Origin: Owenia fusiformis
Taxonomy: Eukaryota; Annelida; Polychaeta; Sabellida; Oweniidae
Assembly (NCBI GenBank): GCA_903813345.2
Contig: CAIIXF020000009.1
Coordinates: 13,964,347 to 14,028,346, forward strand
Direction of reading: 5' to 3'
Length of the DNA stretch: 64,000 nt
Of this stretch, positions 51,101-63,100 are shown piece by piece. A program made the translations under genes and the position numbers. The notes beneath the pieces are model-generated. The model saw only the letters and a list, made by a program, of their open reading frames with translations. It searched no databases and had not been told where the DNA came from. Numbering within the stretch: the stretch's first letter is position 1; every line of letters begins with the position of its first letter.

Positions 51101-54100
51101 CATATCCTGAAATGTGAATTTCACATTTTTTACAAGCAGAGTAGAATGTTGTCATTTCATCTCATCACCTACTATTAAATCATCCCTTTAGCTTTTTCAG
51201 TTCATTCATTGTATTTATTGATTCTTCATTAAGATAGACAAATTAAAGGGATGTAATAGATGGGAATATTCAGGCTAAGTTCCCATTGATGTCACTTGGA
51301 GAAGCCCTGTAGCAACTAGTCCTGTGTTTCTTCTTACAGGCAAAGGTTTGATTTAAAGTTGATAAGTTTCATAAGTTTCCAGATTATCATCACTGAATAA
51401 TTACAGTGAAAGCTGTAAAGTAGAACACCTCTAGAAATAGAACACATTTGTTTGTGGAACGCTTCCAAGTCCCAAGACCAACTGACTTAATTAGTGGAAC
51501 ACCTCCAAAGTAGAACACTTTTTAGACGTACCAAAGGTGTTCCACTTAGACATTGAATTATCACTAGTAAGTGTATTCTAATGAAGAGGATGGTTGTATT
51601 CTGATAGAATTTGTTCAACCTGTAGATAATGGAGATATTGTTCTGATTAAATAATGAAGCTTATTTTTGTGCGAAGGGATGTAAAACATTAACTAAACAT
51701 CCTAGACATTGAACATGCATTTTCACTGTAGAATGTGGATAATGATTAGATCAGTAGAAATAGATGAAATAAAATTGCAGTTTCATGAGCATGGTCAAGA
51801 TCAATGCCTCCACTGGAATTATTGACAACATTACAAAAAACATTGGACATCAGTCAATATTCCAATTTCTCCATTGTTTACCAAGTGTTTGTTGGTGAAT
51901 CCATTGATCTTGTAAACTACATCTGCTTGAGCCCTGGGAGGCCCTGTGTTCCTGGAGATAGTAGCACGATATGCTGCTTATGCTTTGATATATCAGATAT
52001 AGCATACCATATTATTATGGGGGCGAGATTGATTCTGAAGGTTTGGCACACACTATGAAGATAGATTTATTTGAGTTTCTTTGTCACATATTCTCAGACC
52101 TACCCAGGCACACCCAGGGTTGCCTAGGTACACCCACTTATGCCCAGGTATATCAAAGGACAGTCAGCTTATTCCAGATTCCTTTTTTTCCAACTTTCCA
52201 GAAGGTTGTTTTACAGAGTGCTTTCAAGTTATCAGGGTTATCCCTTTCTCAAGTTACCAGGGGCTATCCCTTTCTCAGGTCATCAGGGTTATCCCTGTCT
52301 CAAGTTATCAGGGTTATCCCTGTCTCAAGTTATCAGGGTTATTCCTTTCTCAAGTTATCAGGGTTATCCCTGTTTCAAGTTATCAGGGTTATCCCTTTCT
52401 CAAGTTATCATTGTTATCCCTGTCTCAAGTTATCAGGGTTATCCCTTTCTCAAGTTATCAGGGTTATCCCTTTCTCAAGTTATCAGGGTTATCCCTTTCT
52501 CAAGTTATCATTGTTATCCCTGTCTCAAGTTATCAGGGTTATCCCTTTCTCAAGTTATCAGAGTTATCCCTTTCTCAAGTTATCAGGGTTATCCCTTTCT
52601 CAAGTTATCAGGGTTATCCCTTTCTCAAGTTATCAGGGTTATCCCTTTCTCAAGTTATCAGGGTTATCCCTGTTTCAAGTTATCAGGGTTATCCCTGTTT
52701 CAAGTTATCAGGGTTATCCCTTTCTCAAGCTATCAGGGTTATCCCTGTCTCAAGTTATCAGGGTTATCCCTTTCTCAAGTTATCAGGGTTATCCCTTTCT
52801 CAAGTTATCAGGGTTATTCCTGTCTCAAGTTATCAGGGTTATCCCTGTCTCAAGTTATCAGGGTTATCCCTTTCTCAAGTTATCAGGGTTATTCCTGTCT
52901 CAAGTTATCAGGGTTATCCCTGTCTCAAGTTATCAGGGTTATTCCTTTCTCAAGTTATCAGGGTTATCCCTTTCTCAAGTTATCAGGGTTATCCCTGTCT
53001 CAAGTTATCAGGGTTATCCCTTTCTCAAGTTATCAGGGTTATCCCTGTCTCAAGTTATCCCTTCATATGGAAATCTAGAACTGACTAGTTTTTGGCATAT
53101 ATAGTATTTAAGGTGGCCATTTTATTACCCTCCTTAAATCTTGTCTGCTTTACTTTTTTCTATGCATTTCTAGGCAAACCAGTTGATAGACTGATTTGAA
53201 ATTTTCTAAACTCTATCCTATTAACAATTTGTTTATCTATTTGTAGAAAGAGGTTATTGTTTTGTATATGGTAATGAAATTAATTAGTATTTGGGTATGG
53301 TAGGTAAATTGTCATATGATACTGGTTATCTAGTTTGCATCTATATTCGCACTAATAAATACAGGGTGGGCCAAAAAAACAATACCTAAGTTTAAAGATG
53401 AATGATCCATATAACAACGGTTTTTCAATTGCATCAGTTGAGTCTATTATTACACTCCAGAATATGCTTGGTTTCTAGCATCTTGATAAACCATGATATC
53501 TCACTTCTTCTCAGTCCTGAGATGCCATGATATAATGAGCTTGATTTGGCGATCTAGGAGAGCCCAAAATTGAGGATTCTTGAGATCTTTCATCACAGCT
53601 CATATTTCATATAATTTAATTAATTAAAAATGTTTTATTTGTCTATATATTACATTACATACATTTCATATAATTGGGGTCATAAAACTTGTGTACATGT
53701 GCCTGTTGTAATATCTGCTGTTAAATACAATGCCTATTATGTAATGAATTGACATTACGGTAAATGATTACATGATAATTGTCACACTTATTGACAGTTA
53801 AACTCTTCCAATCTGATGTGCTCAGATCACAGAATATGCCTCATAATATCAGAGAGATGATATCAGAGCATACTCAGCATGTTTCAGGTGAAACAGAAAG
53901 TTTTCTATGAGTATCAGAATGGGCTTCTAGGAATATACTTTTGTATTTTAAATGAGCAATTCATAGTTGTCATTGGGATTGGGATTGGTAGATAGAGGAA
54001 TTAGTTTTTATTGTACCTAGCTAAAAAGGTAGGATATTGTCGTCAGCTTAACGGACGGGTGGCGGGCGGCGTCTCACTTTCTTGTCATCGCGATTTCAGG

Positions 54101-57100
54101 AAAACCACTTAACGGATTTACTTAAAAGTTTTACACATGTTACATGGTAAGAAGTTCTAGAGCTGATTAACTTTTCAGTGGCCATCTTGGAATCCTGTGG
54201 CCATCTTGGAAGTTTTTAGATAAATCTTGTCATTGCCATTCCACACTGCTATGATTTAGGTACGATATTGTTCACCCTGTGCCTTGTTCCACTTAATGAT
54301 CACTGACAGCATAGTAGAAAAGAATGTTCTCTTCCTCCAACCTGTCTGGATTCAAGGCATTCTGTTGCTTCATGACAGGGATGAGCTCAACAATTGTGCC
54401 AAATGAAAGACAAATATAACATTCAATAATTTTAAAATAGTATGCAAAAAGTATTAAATAATTTATTAAGTAATTCATGTTTCAATTTTATAATGTCACT
54501 CTGAAATGTAATAAATGTATTGGTTCAATATTGAAATATTGAATTTGTCCCTAAATGTTATAACGTCTCTAATGCATAATCAAATTATATTGTGGCCTGC
54601 TCTATGTTGCCATCAATTATATGTCTCATGAGGGGCTGTTACAGGCAGTTACATGACTGCTCATTGATCAGGCAGGTTTAAACGTTTCACTTATGAAAAT
54701 ATTTTTATAAGTGAACCTATCTTTATGTTTTCTTCTCTTTATTTCATCATAAAATAATAAATAGATTATTTCTCGATTCTTAGTATACATTAAAACTGCA
54801 TATATTATGACCAGTCAAAAGCTGGGTTCCTTCGCACTCAACTGATTTGAGTAGGTGAGGCATAGTTCTTGATCAGCTAAATTAGAATTCTTATTAACTC
54901 CCTTATTAAAGTCCTGTCTCTGCCAGATACTTGACTTGACAAAGGCTGTCCTGAGAACATGTGCAATTCTCAGAACAAGGTGAAGGTTGAGTGTCTAAAA
55001 ATATTAAATTGAGTGTTCTGACTGGAAACGTTCACTCTTAGTTTTGACCATATTCTTTCAGTAAAAAGAGTATACCCAATTATGACATCATTATGTACAG
55101 TAGTATCATGCAATGAAAAATACAACCTGCAAAAATTCTAATTAAAGATAAACAGCATTTCCCTTTGTAGAATGAAATATTTGGGATCTATTCATACCAA
55201 ACTTTAGCATAACAATATTTTAGGATCTATTTATACCAAACCTGAGGATAACAATATTTTGACATAGCTTTCCTTTCACATTTAATTCATCCCCTATCAC
55301 AACTATTTGTTCATTTCAGTATGTGTATATATCTTCTCCATAATTGTGAGAGTCAATTAACAGGTTACCAGCGTTATAGTACTGTTTTGCCAAAAACAAT
55401 CAGTCAAATATGTTGATTTTTAATGAAAAGAAGCCTTCATAATTCATTGATTGTATTATGGAACTAATTGGCATTTATTGCATCAGTTGCTCATCTCATT
55501 GCTCAGCTAGATGGCAGTGTTGGTGACTATTGGATGGAATAGCAACATCTTTCACAATTCTATAATCATTAGCTTAATTGATCATTGGAGCAGCTGCCCT
55601 TTAGAATTAACACGATAGCTCAAACATAAGTGCAATATATTTGTAAACTTGATTCTTAAGAACATCTATAGAGATACCATCTTAGAATAGATACATGCTA
55701 AAACAAGTCATTCAATGATGAAAGAAAGGCTATTTATATAATTTGTCAGTGAAAAGAGATTCAATTACCTTATGATAGCTTCCGGAACTAGGTATTGATC
55801 TTGTGATATATAATGGATATTTGTTGTTCAAGAAGTTTTTGACATGCCTGAGGGCTTTATGGTTCATCAAAGACAGAGAGAAACTCAATCAGGAATCTGA
55901 TCATCTTGCTATAATTACATTGAAGAATTAGGAAAATTAGTTGTTAAGTGCCACCAAAAATAATTTTTAAGAAAAAATGCATTTTTAAAGTTTAGGTATC
56001 TTTCATAAAAATAGTCAAACGATATTGTTATAAAAGTCTGGGATGTAAAGAAAGAATTACTCCGCAAACAAATATAATGCCACATTTGTGACATCACAGA
56101 TTTATCTTAAGACATCACAAGTTGTAAAGATGCTACAAATTAAAGGTAGCCAATCTTGCTTCAAGCCCTTGTGCCCTTCACACGGACACACTTCATATCC
56201 ACAATTATGGGAGAGAATCGGATCCAAAGATTTGATGCAAGGCAAATGGCATGCAAAAATCTAAAAGATGGCCAAAATATTACAAATTTACATAAGAAAG
56301 TATAATGTAACAGTTTCACATTCTTGTTAAAATGGTGGGAAATTGAAAAATTTGAAAAATTGACTTTTTTGATTATACAAAAGAGAAAAATAGTTGGTTC
56401 TATCCCTATAATACGTTGCACTTGCTATATTACATAATTGAAAGAAAAAAGAAATACCCAGAATTTAGATGTCAAAAGATTCACGAATCAATTAGAGATT
56501 ACACAATAATCAATTTTTCAACTCAATAATCAATAACATTATTCTAAGTCATAAGACAGTTTTCACTAATAGACCACAGAATCTGTTGCGTAAAAATGAA
56601 TATATTAAGTTCAGGCATCAGGCAGAAGATATTGGTATTGTAAAGTAATCAATAAAGAATGTCTGTATGCTAGCGCGAGTGTTAGGATAGTTATAAGTGG
56701 TAGCAAGATCTCGTAGAAGACATTTGATTCCATACCTGGCGTATATACAACATACAGGACATGTCTTGCATATTACACAGTCTACATGAAGTAACATCAA
56801 TAAAGAGGAGATATATTGAGGGTTAATAAAGGAGACAGATGAAGCTTGATTGAGATTTGGAGATTTAATAATAGCAACTGACGTTTTGGTTAATGGTTAA
56901 TTTTGCTAACCAGTTCTCTATGTGCTTTGGATTGTCCAATTCTAGCAGGAAATCTGGAGGTAAGTTCAGCTTTTGTCATGAAATGTTCTTGAATTTTTTA
57001 TGAGATGTTGTGGAGGAGAAATATAAGAAAGATATACAGGCATAAACACACACATAATTAGAATTCACTGCAATTACTAAATGAGATATTTTGTAATGTC

Positions 57101-60100
57101 GGATTTTGTCACATTGCAAGACTTGTTATTTATATTTGGTTGAGTTTACGAATTTAGGATATAAATAATTTTTATAGTTGTTGGTGGGGTGTAGTTCATG
57201 TATGTGTATTTAAATCACTCATTAGATGAAAAGCTGTTTGGAAATAAGCCTGTTAGGGTTATACAGTACTTTTAATTCTGGCTTTTGGTGCCTATTGCTT
57301 TCTTGTAAACATATTGTTACAAGAACTATTTGGTATAGAAATTTCATTGTCCAATAAATATTGTGTATTTTTGTTTGCTAGGCAAGTATAAAACATGTTT
57401 TTATCAGTGATGCATATTTCAATAATATTTATTCCAATATTTTTGATGAATAAGCATTTGGAGAATGTACCTGTTCATCTACCCTCGAAAATATTTGGTG
57501 TTTTGGATGAGATACCCTAATGACTTTTGGTATCCCTTTTATGTCATCTAGTGAAAGAATGATAACTTTTCTAGGTATTCTTGTCTCATTATTTCACTGA
57601 TCAGAGAAGTCTTTCAAAGGTCGCAGGAACATATTTCCATTTTTATATGAGTTAATATTGTCAACATTGTTTTACTTCAGTCTCCATAGAAACAATGATT
57701 ATACCTGGGAGACCTAGTTGATGAGACAATATTGCACCTATATTGTCCTTGACATATACATGTGCCCATCACATGAGAAGGCTTAAATAAATGCTAACTG
57801 TCTTTGACATGTCTTTGACAGGATGTTCCTATAGTTGATTAACTTTTAGAATTATGAAAAAGACGATAATGAGTGGACAAGGAATTTATTGGTCAAAACC
57901 ATATCGACTGGACAAATAGTATTACAGATATCACTCTTACAAAATTCCCATCAAAGCAGTAAAATCATTTTGTTAAAAATGGAATTAAGCTAGCCTGATA
58001 CAAGATCTGTTAAATTCAGCTCCGTTTTGCCAGATCAGTGTGTGTTATGAAATGATTACTGTAAATTGCTTTAATTTGGCGCTATTTAATTTCGCAGATA
58101 GGGAAAATTTTGAAAATTTGGCTGCTATTTAATTTGGCATCATCAGTCTTATTACTCACTTAACAGCTTGCCACCGATAATGCAATTTATATCTCCTGGT
58201 ATCAACGCAATCACCACAATGCAATATATTCTCTGTAGATGTTCGGATTAAGTTTAAAATTGACATTTTATCCACGTTTCAATCAAGATTTTCACAAACA
58301 TTTTATCATGCAAGAACACATGAAAAATGCACCTGACGAAAATCCCCGGGAATTTCATTTTCAAAAAATTGGCGGAGAGATTTTTTATCAATCCACCCAA
58401 ATAAAAATGGCCATCAAATTTAAGCAATTTACAGTAACTATAATAAATAAGTTGAATACCATGGCTGTGTACACCTTCATAATCTAATAAGACTATATGT
58501 AGGCAAATAGTTACTTCTGTATAAATGAATTAGTCATCCACGCCTACATATAATCTCATAGGATAACAGCTATGTTTTCAATTCAACGTTGATTGTCTCT
58601 TAATAAATGGAACTGGGACATTCATTTGTCTTTATAACATTGTAATTTCATTTCTTTGTTATATCACAATGTTAACTGATTCCATGCTAGCAAAGTATAG
58701 TATAGATTTGCTAAGTGGCAATAAATATGTCAGGATTCTGGAAGGAATCAAGAGTGATGCATTTTGAGTTTGTTTGATATTCAAAGTGATTCAATATGTA
58801 CATTTTCAGTGCCTCTGACCATTTATGTACAGTAGCAGCAAATTATAAAAATGTCCAGCTGGTTTTTAGCTCATTTGGGTAAAAAGTTTTCATTATTCAG
58901 TTAGAAAAAGATTGATTGATTTGATGCTCTTGGCATAAGCCTCTTACTCCTTATACAAGTTAGTTGAGGGAGGAAGGATTTGTATGGACAAATATTACTC
59001 TAATCATCCAGGTTTCATTAGTAGCAGGTGATTTTCTCTTCTTGTTATTTCAATGAGTTCACCTCTGTTTCTATGCATTGTTATAATTTCCAATAGTTTT
59101 GCCTGTTGTTTTCAATCTAATGAATCCCCATGCTGGAGCATATTGGCCTCAGATGACCATCTTGGTTATAATGTAAAAGGCATACCAGCTGATCCGACCA
59201 TCTATCATGCTCAACAGTAACAATGATCACTATTATACAGCAGACAATCACCCAATGTTGACAATTTATACTACCTCCTTTCAATAAATGATGATTAAAG
59301 TGTGACTATATATTTCAAGAAATGCCAAAGGAGACCATTTTGATACTCATCACCTCTTCCTGTTTCACTTAAAACATGGCTGAGAAGAAATAAGATGCCA
59401 TGGTTTATTGTTGTATTATGGGGGAACCCTGATGAACTCAGATTGGACTAACTCTTTGTATAACTGCTTCAATGTAATCGCTGAAAGACTGAGGAGTGAT
59501 ATTGGTAATGAAGCATATCAGTAGCCAGGAGTGCTAGAGCATCTCAATATTTTAAACAAATAAATTAAAGTGTGTGGGAATTTTTGTCAAGACTATGTGA
59601 TTATGGTTTAAGGTGTGTCATTATACCACCTTATTGTTAGATGTGAAATGTAGATACCATGATCATTTTATAAAATCACATTTTGTTCTTGAAGAAGACT
59701 AAATTTAGTCTTTCATGCTTTATAAACGACTTGAATCTATGTTCGTTTATTAGGATGTCCCCTGATCTAATAAAATTTCCTGAATTCTATTATTGTGTGG
59801 TGATATTTCACGAAACTTATTACAGCAGCTTTAACTATTTCATTACTATCTGTTGCCTTCTTTACTTTTTAAGTTGCATATGGATTTCATATATGTGTAC
59901 TGTGTAGTATATATCAACTCACAGATAAATTATAAATTGATAAATAGCATCTTTTTGATGTTTGCCATTTGTCAAGATAAGAAAAGATGTTATTTAGACA
60001 AAATGAATCTTAACATGATATGAGACTTTCTCCGCTTTTCTGTTCTACAATGTCTATGTTACATTATTGTTAGCAGACAGGTCTCAAGATAATTAAATAA

Positions 60101-63100
60101 AATTATATCTGGCTAACTCATATTCCATCTCATTTGAAAGTCTAACAGCATAATGAACTAACTTGCATTATGTAACCTGTGGAAAGGTTTGTTTAGTGAT
60201 ATTTTGTTTTCCAATATGGCGCCCGTTCGAATGCGTAAGAACTCTTGCAAGTTTCCGAGATATAATAAGCAAATCAAGCGAATGTCATATTTTCTTATCA
60301 TTCTGCTTGATAAGTCTACATTTTGTGGGTTTTAAACTTGGGAGAAATGAATATTCACATGATAATTGAGTTAAATTACCTATTTTCGGAAACTCATCTC
60401 CCGCTATGCATGACTTCACTTGTACTTCGTTCTTCAAATATGCGGTTATGCATCTCATTGTCAAGATAAATGAACGCATTGTCTAAAATTACTATACCTA
60501 AATCTACTGCTAGCAGCATGTCATTCCCATAGGCACGGATGCATTTAGCTATGGGCTTTCACAACTCTAATTGAAAGCCCATGATTTAGCAAAATGTTGC
60601 AGATTTTCTAATTTAGTTCAAGTGCACAAGCAATGTTCACTACACATTTCTTTGAAGAGGTGCTCAACAGCCAATATGCATGCCCAAGTTGAAGATAAAC
60701 AATTGTATCAGCCCTACCAAGTTAAGTTCAGTTTCAATGAAACATGTGTCTAGAAAGGCACTTTACCATTTTGCCTGCTTGGAAAGGTATCACAAAGTAA
60801 ATTGATTAATGATTTGGAGAATAACCTCATTAAACCTCCATCAATTTTGTATAAATGCCCAGCAAGGTGCTTTCATTATGCCAATAATTGACTGATTTAT
60901 TGGAGTTAATGTGAGGTAGAAGTCTTCTATGTTTTAAGAATCGGATTATAGATTATTCTGAGGTGTTGCCTTCCAGATCAGCAATTTAATCTGCATTATT
61001 TATTTTAAGTGTATGTTGTTAGTATATTCAGATTTATTCCATTAATACTAAGATTTTTCAGGGGAATAAAAAGGAAAAAACAAACTGAATTATATTGACT
61101 GAGAAATATTGTATTGATTTATTCATTTGTGATTTAAAAATACAATGTATGCAAACAGTACCAAATGTTCAGTAGTTTTCAAGGTTGATATTGGGATGAT
61201 ATCTGATATCATACAGACCAGATGTCTAGATATTAATTATCCCAACGAACGAAGTTCGTTAGGGATATAGTGAAGCCCTCCGTCCGTCCGTCTGTCCGTC
61301 AGTCCGTCAGTCAGTCAGTCAGTCAGTCCGTCCGTCTGTCCGGAAGATAACTCAAATACTAGTTGACAGATTTTCTTCATATTTAGTGGAAAGATGTATA
61401 TTGGTAAATAGTTTTACGCAAAAATTTTTTTTTTCAAGATGGCCGCCGCTTTAAAAATGACGGGACTTTTTCGCAAAAATCATAAATTTTTCATTCTAAA
61501 CCAAAGTAATTAATATTATTGTTTGAAATTTTGGTAGTGTATTCACAACATTTATCTATTTCACATATATTCCGTGTTTTTCATCCTGACCCACAGGGGC
61601 CATGTATGGGGGGACAGGAAAACAGAAATTTTCGCTAATTTTTAGATCTTTCTGAAGTATAGCTTTATTATACTCAAATGAAAGGCAATTAAGAGTAGAT
61701 TGCAAATATTGTATCTTTTTCTGATTCGAGCCTCGTAAAATTCAAAATGGCCGTCTAGTGTACGATTTCGCAATAATTTTTCGATCCCTTCAAAGTATGG
61801 CTATATTATACTCAAATTGAAGGAATTTTTGAGTAGATCACAATTATGGTATTATTTTTCAGATTTGTACCTCAGAAAATTCAAAATGGTTGCTTTGCAG
61901 GAATTCGCAATTCTAAAATCTAATTTTTTCATTTTCAACCAAAGTAATGAGTATAATTGATTGGAATTCGGTAATTGATATTTTGTTCGTTGGGATTTGC
62001 TACTCCGCGGAGTTGCCGTTATCTAGTTGATATTCTAGTAACCATGTAAGGGGACACAACAATAAAGTTACAAGATCAATATTTTAATTATCCAAAATGA
62101 TGATTTAAAAATGGCAGTTTATCTGCATTATAAAATAGTTATTAATAAAGTATTACATAAACATACCAAAACTTGAAAAAAACAGTTGATAGATATGACC
62201 TGGATCAGATAAAATATTTCCCTATGTATGTTTACTTAAGCTCATTGATCAGCCTGTAAACCTGGTAATTGACAATGCAATCAAACTCCTTGATTTCACA
62301 GCATCAAACAATAGATCAGGCTTTAATCCATTTGTTTTTTAAACAATAAAGTGTTTTAATCCTTTATTGTTATCATTATGATCTACAGTATAATATCTCT
62401 CTTCTTAATTATTAAAACACGAAGAGTTAAGTAATAAAATAAACATGGCTTCATTTTTTTATATATACATGTTGTTGTGTAAAGTTCAATTTAGAATTCA
62501 GTTCTGGACTTGAAATGTTAAGAAGGTTCAAGAAATAATTGGCTCAAGTGACTGCTTACTGTAAATGTACTATTGTATATTCAAGGATATGTTATAAGGT
62601 TAAACGGACTCCTCCATTTCTGGATAGTAATCTGTGATATGTTATGCATATAGGAGTAAAAGAATATTTGAAGTGCGCATCATGTAGAATATCAAAGGCA
62701 TAATTATTACATTACTTGTGGATATTATTGTATGGATGCAATAATTCTATAGAGATCCAATCTATGTGGCATGGTTTAAGGCAATTGACGTATTATCAGT
62801 GTTCAGTGTTCATTCATGTCAAGATGGGCTCTGATCTTACAAAACCAAAGCTGAGAAAAAACTCAAATAGACATCTTTGTAGAAGAACCTCCTCTTTGAA
62901 ACTACAGAGAGGACGTTCTTTAAGTTCAGACTCAGGTTAGTGGTTGTAGTACTGTCAGATTTTAGGGGTTGTCAGCATACTAGGTATTATGTTACTGCTG
63001 ATGACTCCGATAACGCTAATGACTTTCAACTGTAGGATAATTCTATAGCTGATGATTGTAGAATTGCAGATCATTATAAAATAGCAGGTGATAATAGCAT

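Larger units (their letters stand above)
43372..62806 (+). other. Intron 6 of the DOK7-like gene (19.4 kb)
   Basis: Donor gtaagt at 43372; the acceptor proposed ends at 62806 (cagtgttcag). Repeats and the 44936-45409 ORF are listed separately. The stretches 43400-44830, 45840-46090, 46190-47560, 48130-48510, 49110-51400, 51550-52050, 53110-54000, 54300-60540 and 60600-61230 are AT-rich. I found no gene in them by codon pattern or motif, only isolated short open frames. If exon 7 is not real, the intron runs to 63337. Confidence 0.6.

Noticed and set aside
52230-52260. Resemblance of cagggttatccct to a homing endonuclease (I-SceI) site
   Set aside because: Only a partial match, repeated because the minisatellite is repeated; no endonuclease gene in the window.
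52043-53104. Three overlapping plus-strand open frames of 312-353 codons with a VIRVIPFSSYQGYP repeat
   Set aside because: All three are translations of the same 25-bp minisatellite in its three frames; no codon preference, no splice context and no recognisable family.
53362-53400. tacagggtgggccaaaaaaa, a mariner-like terminus; also tacagggtgttcaataag at 15462
   Set aside because: No matching inverted end within several kb in either case, so no element can be delimited.
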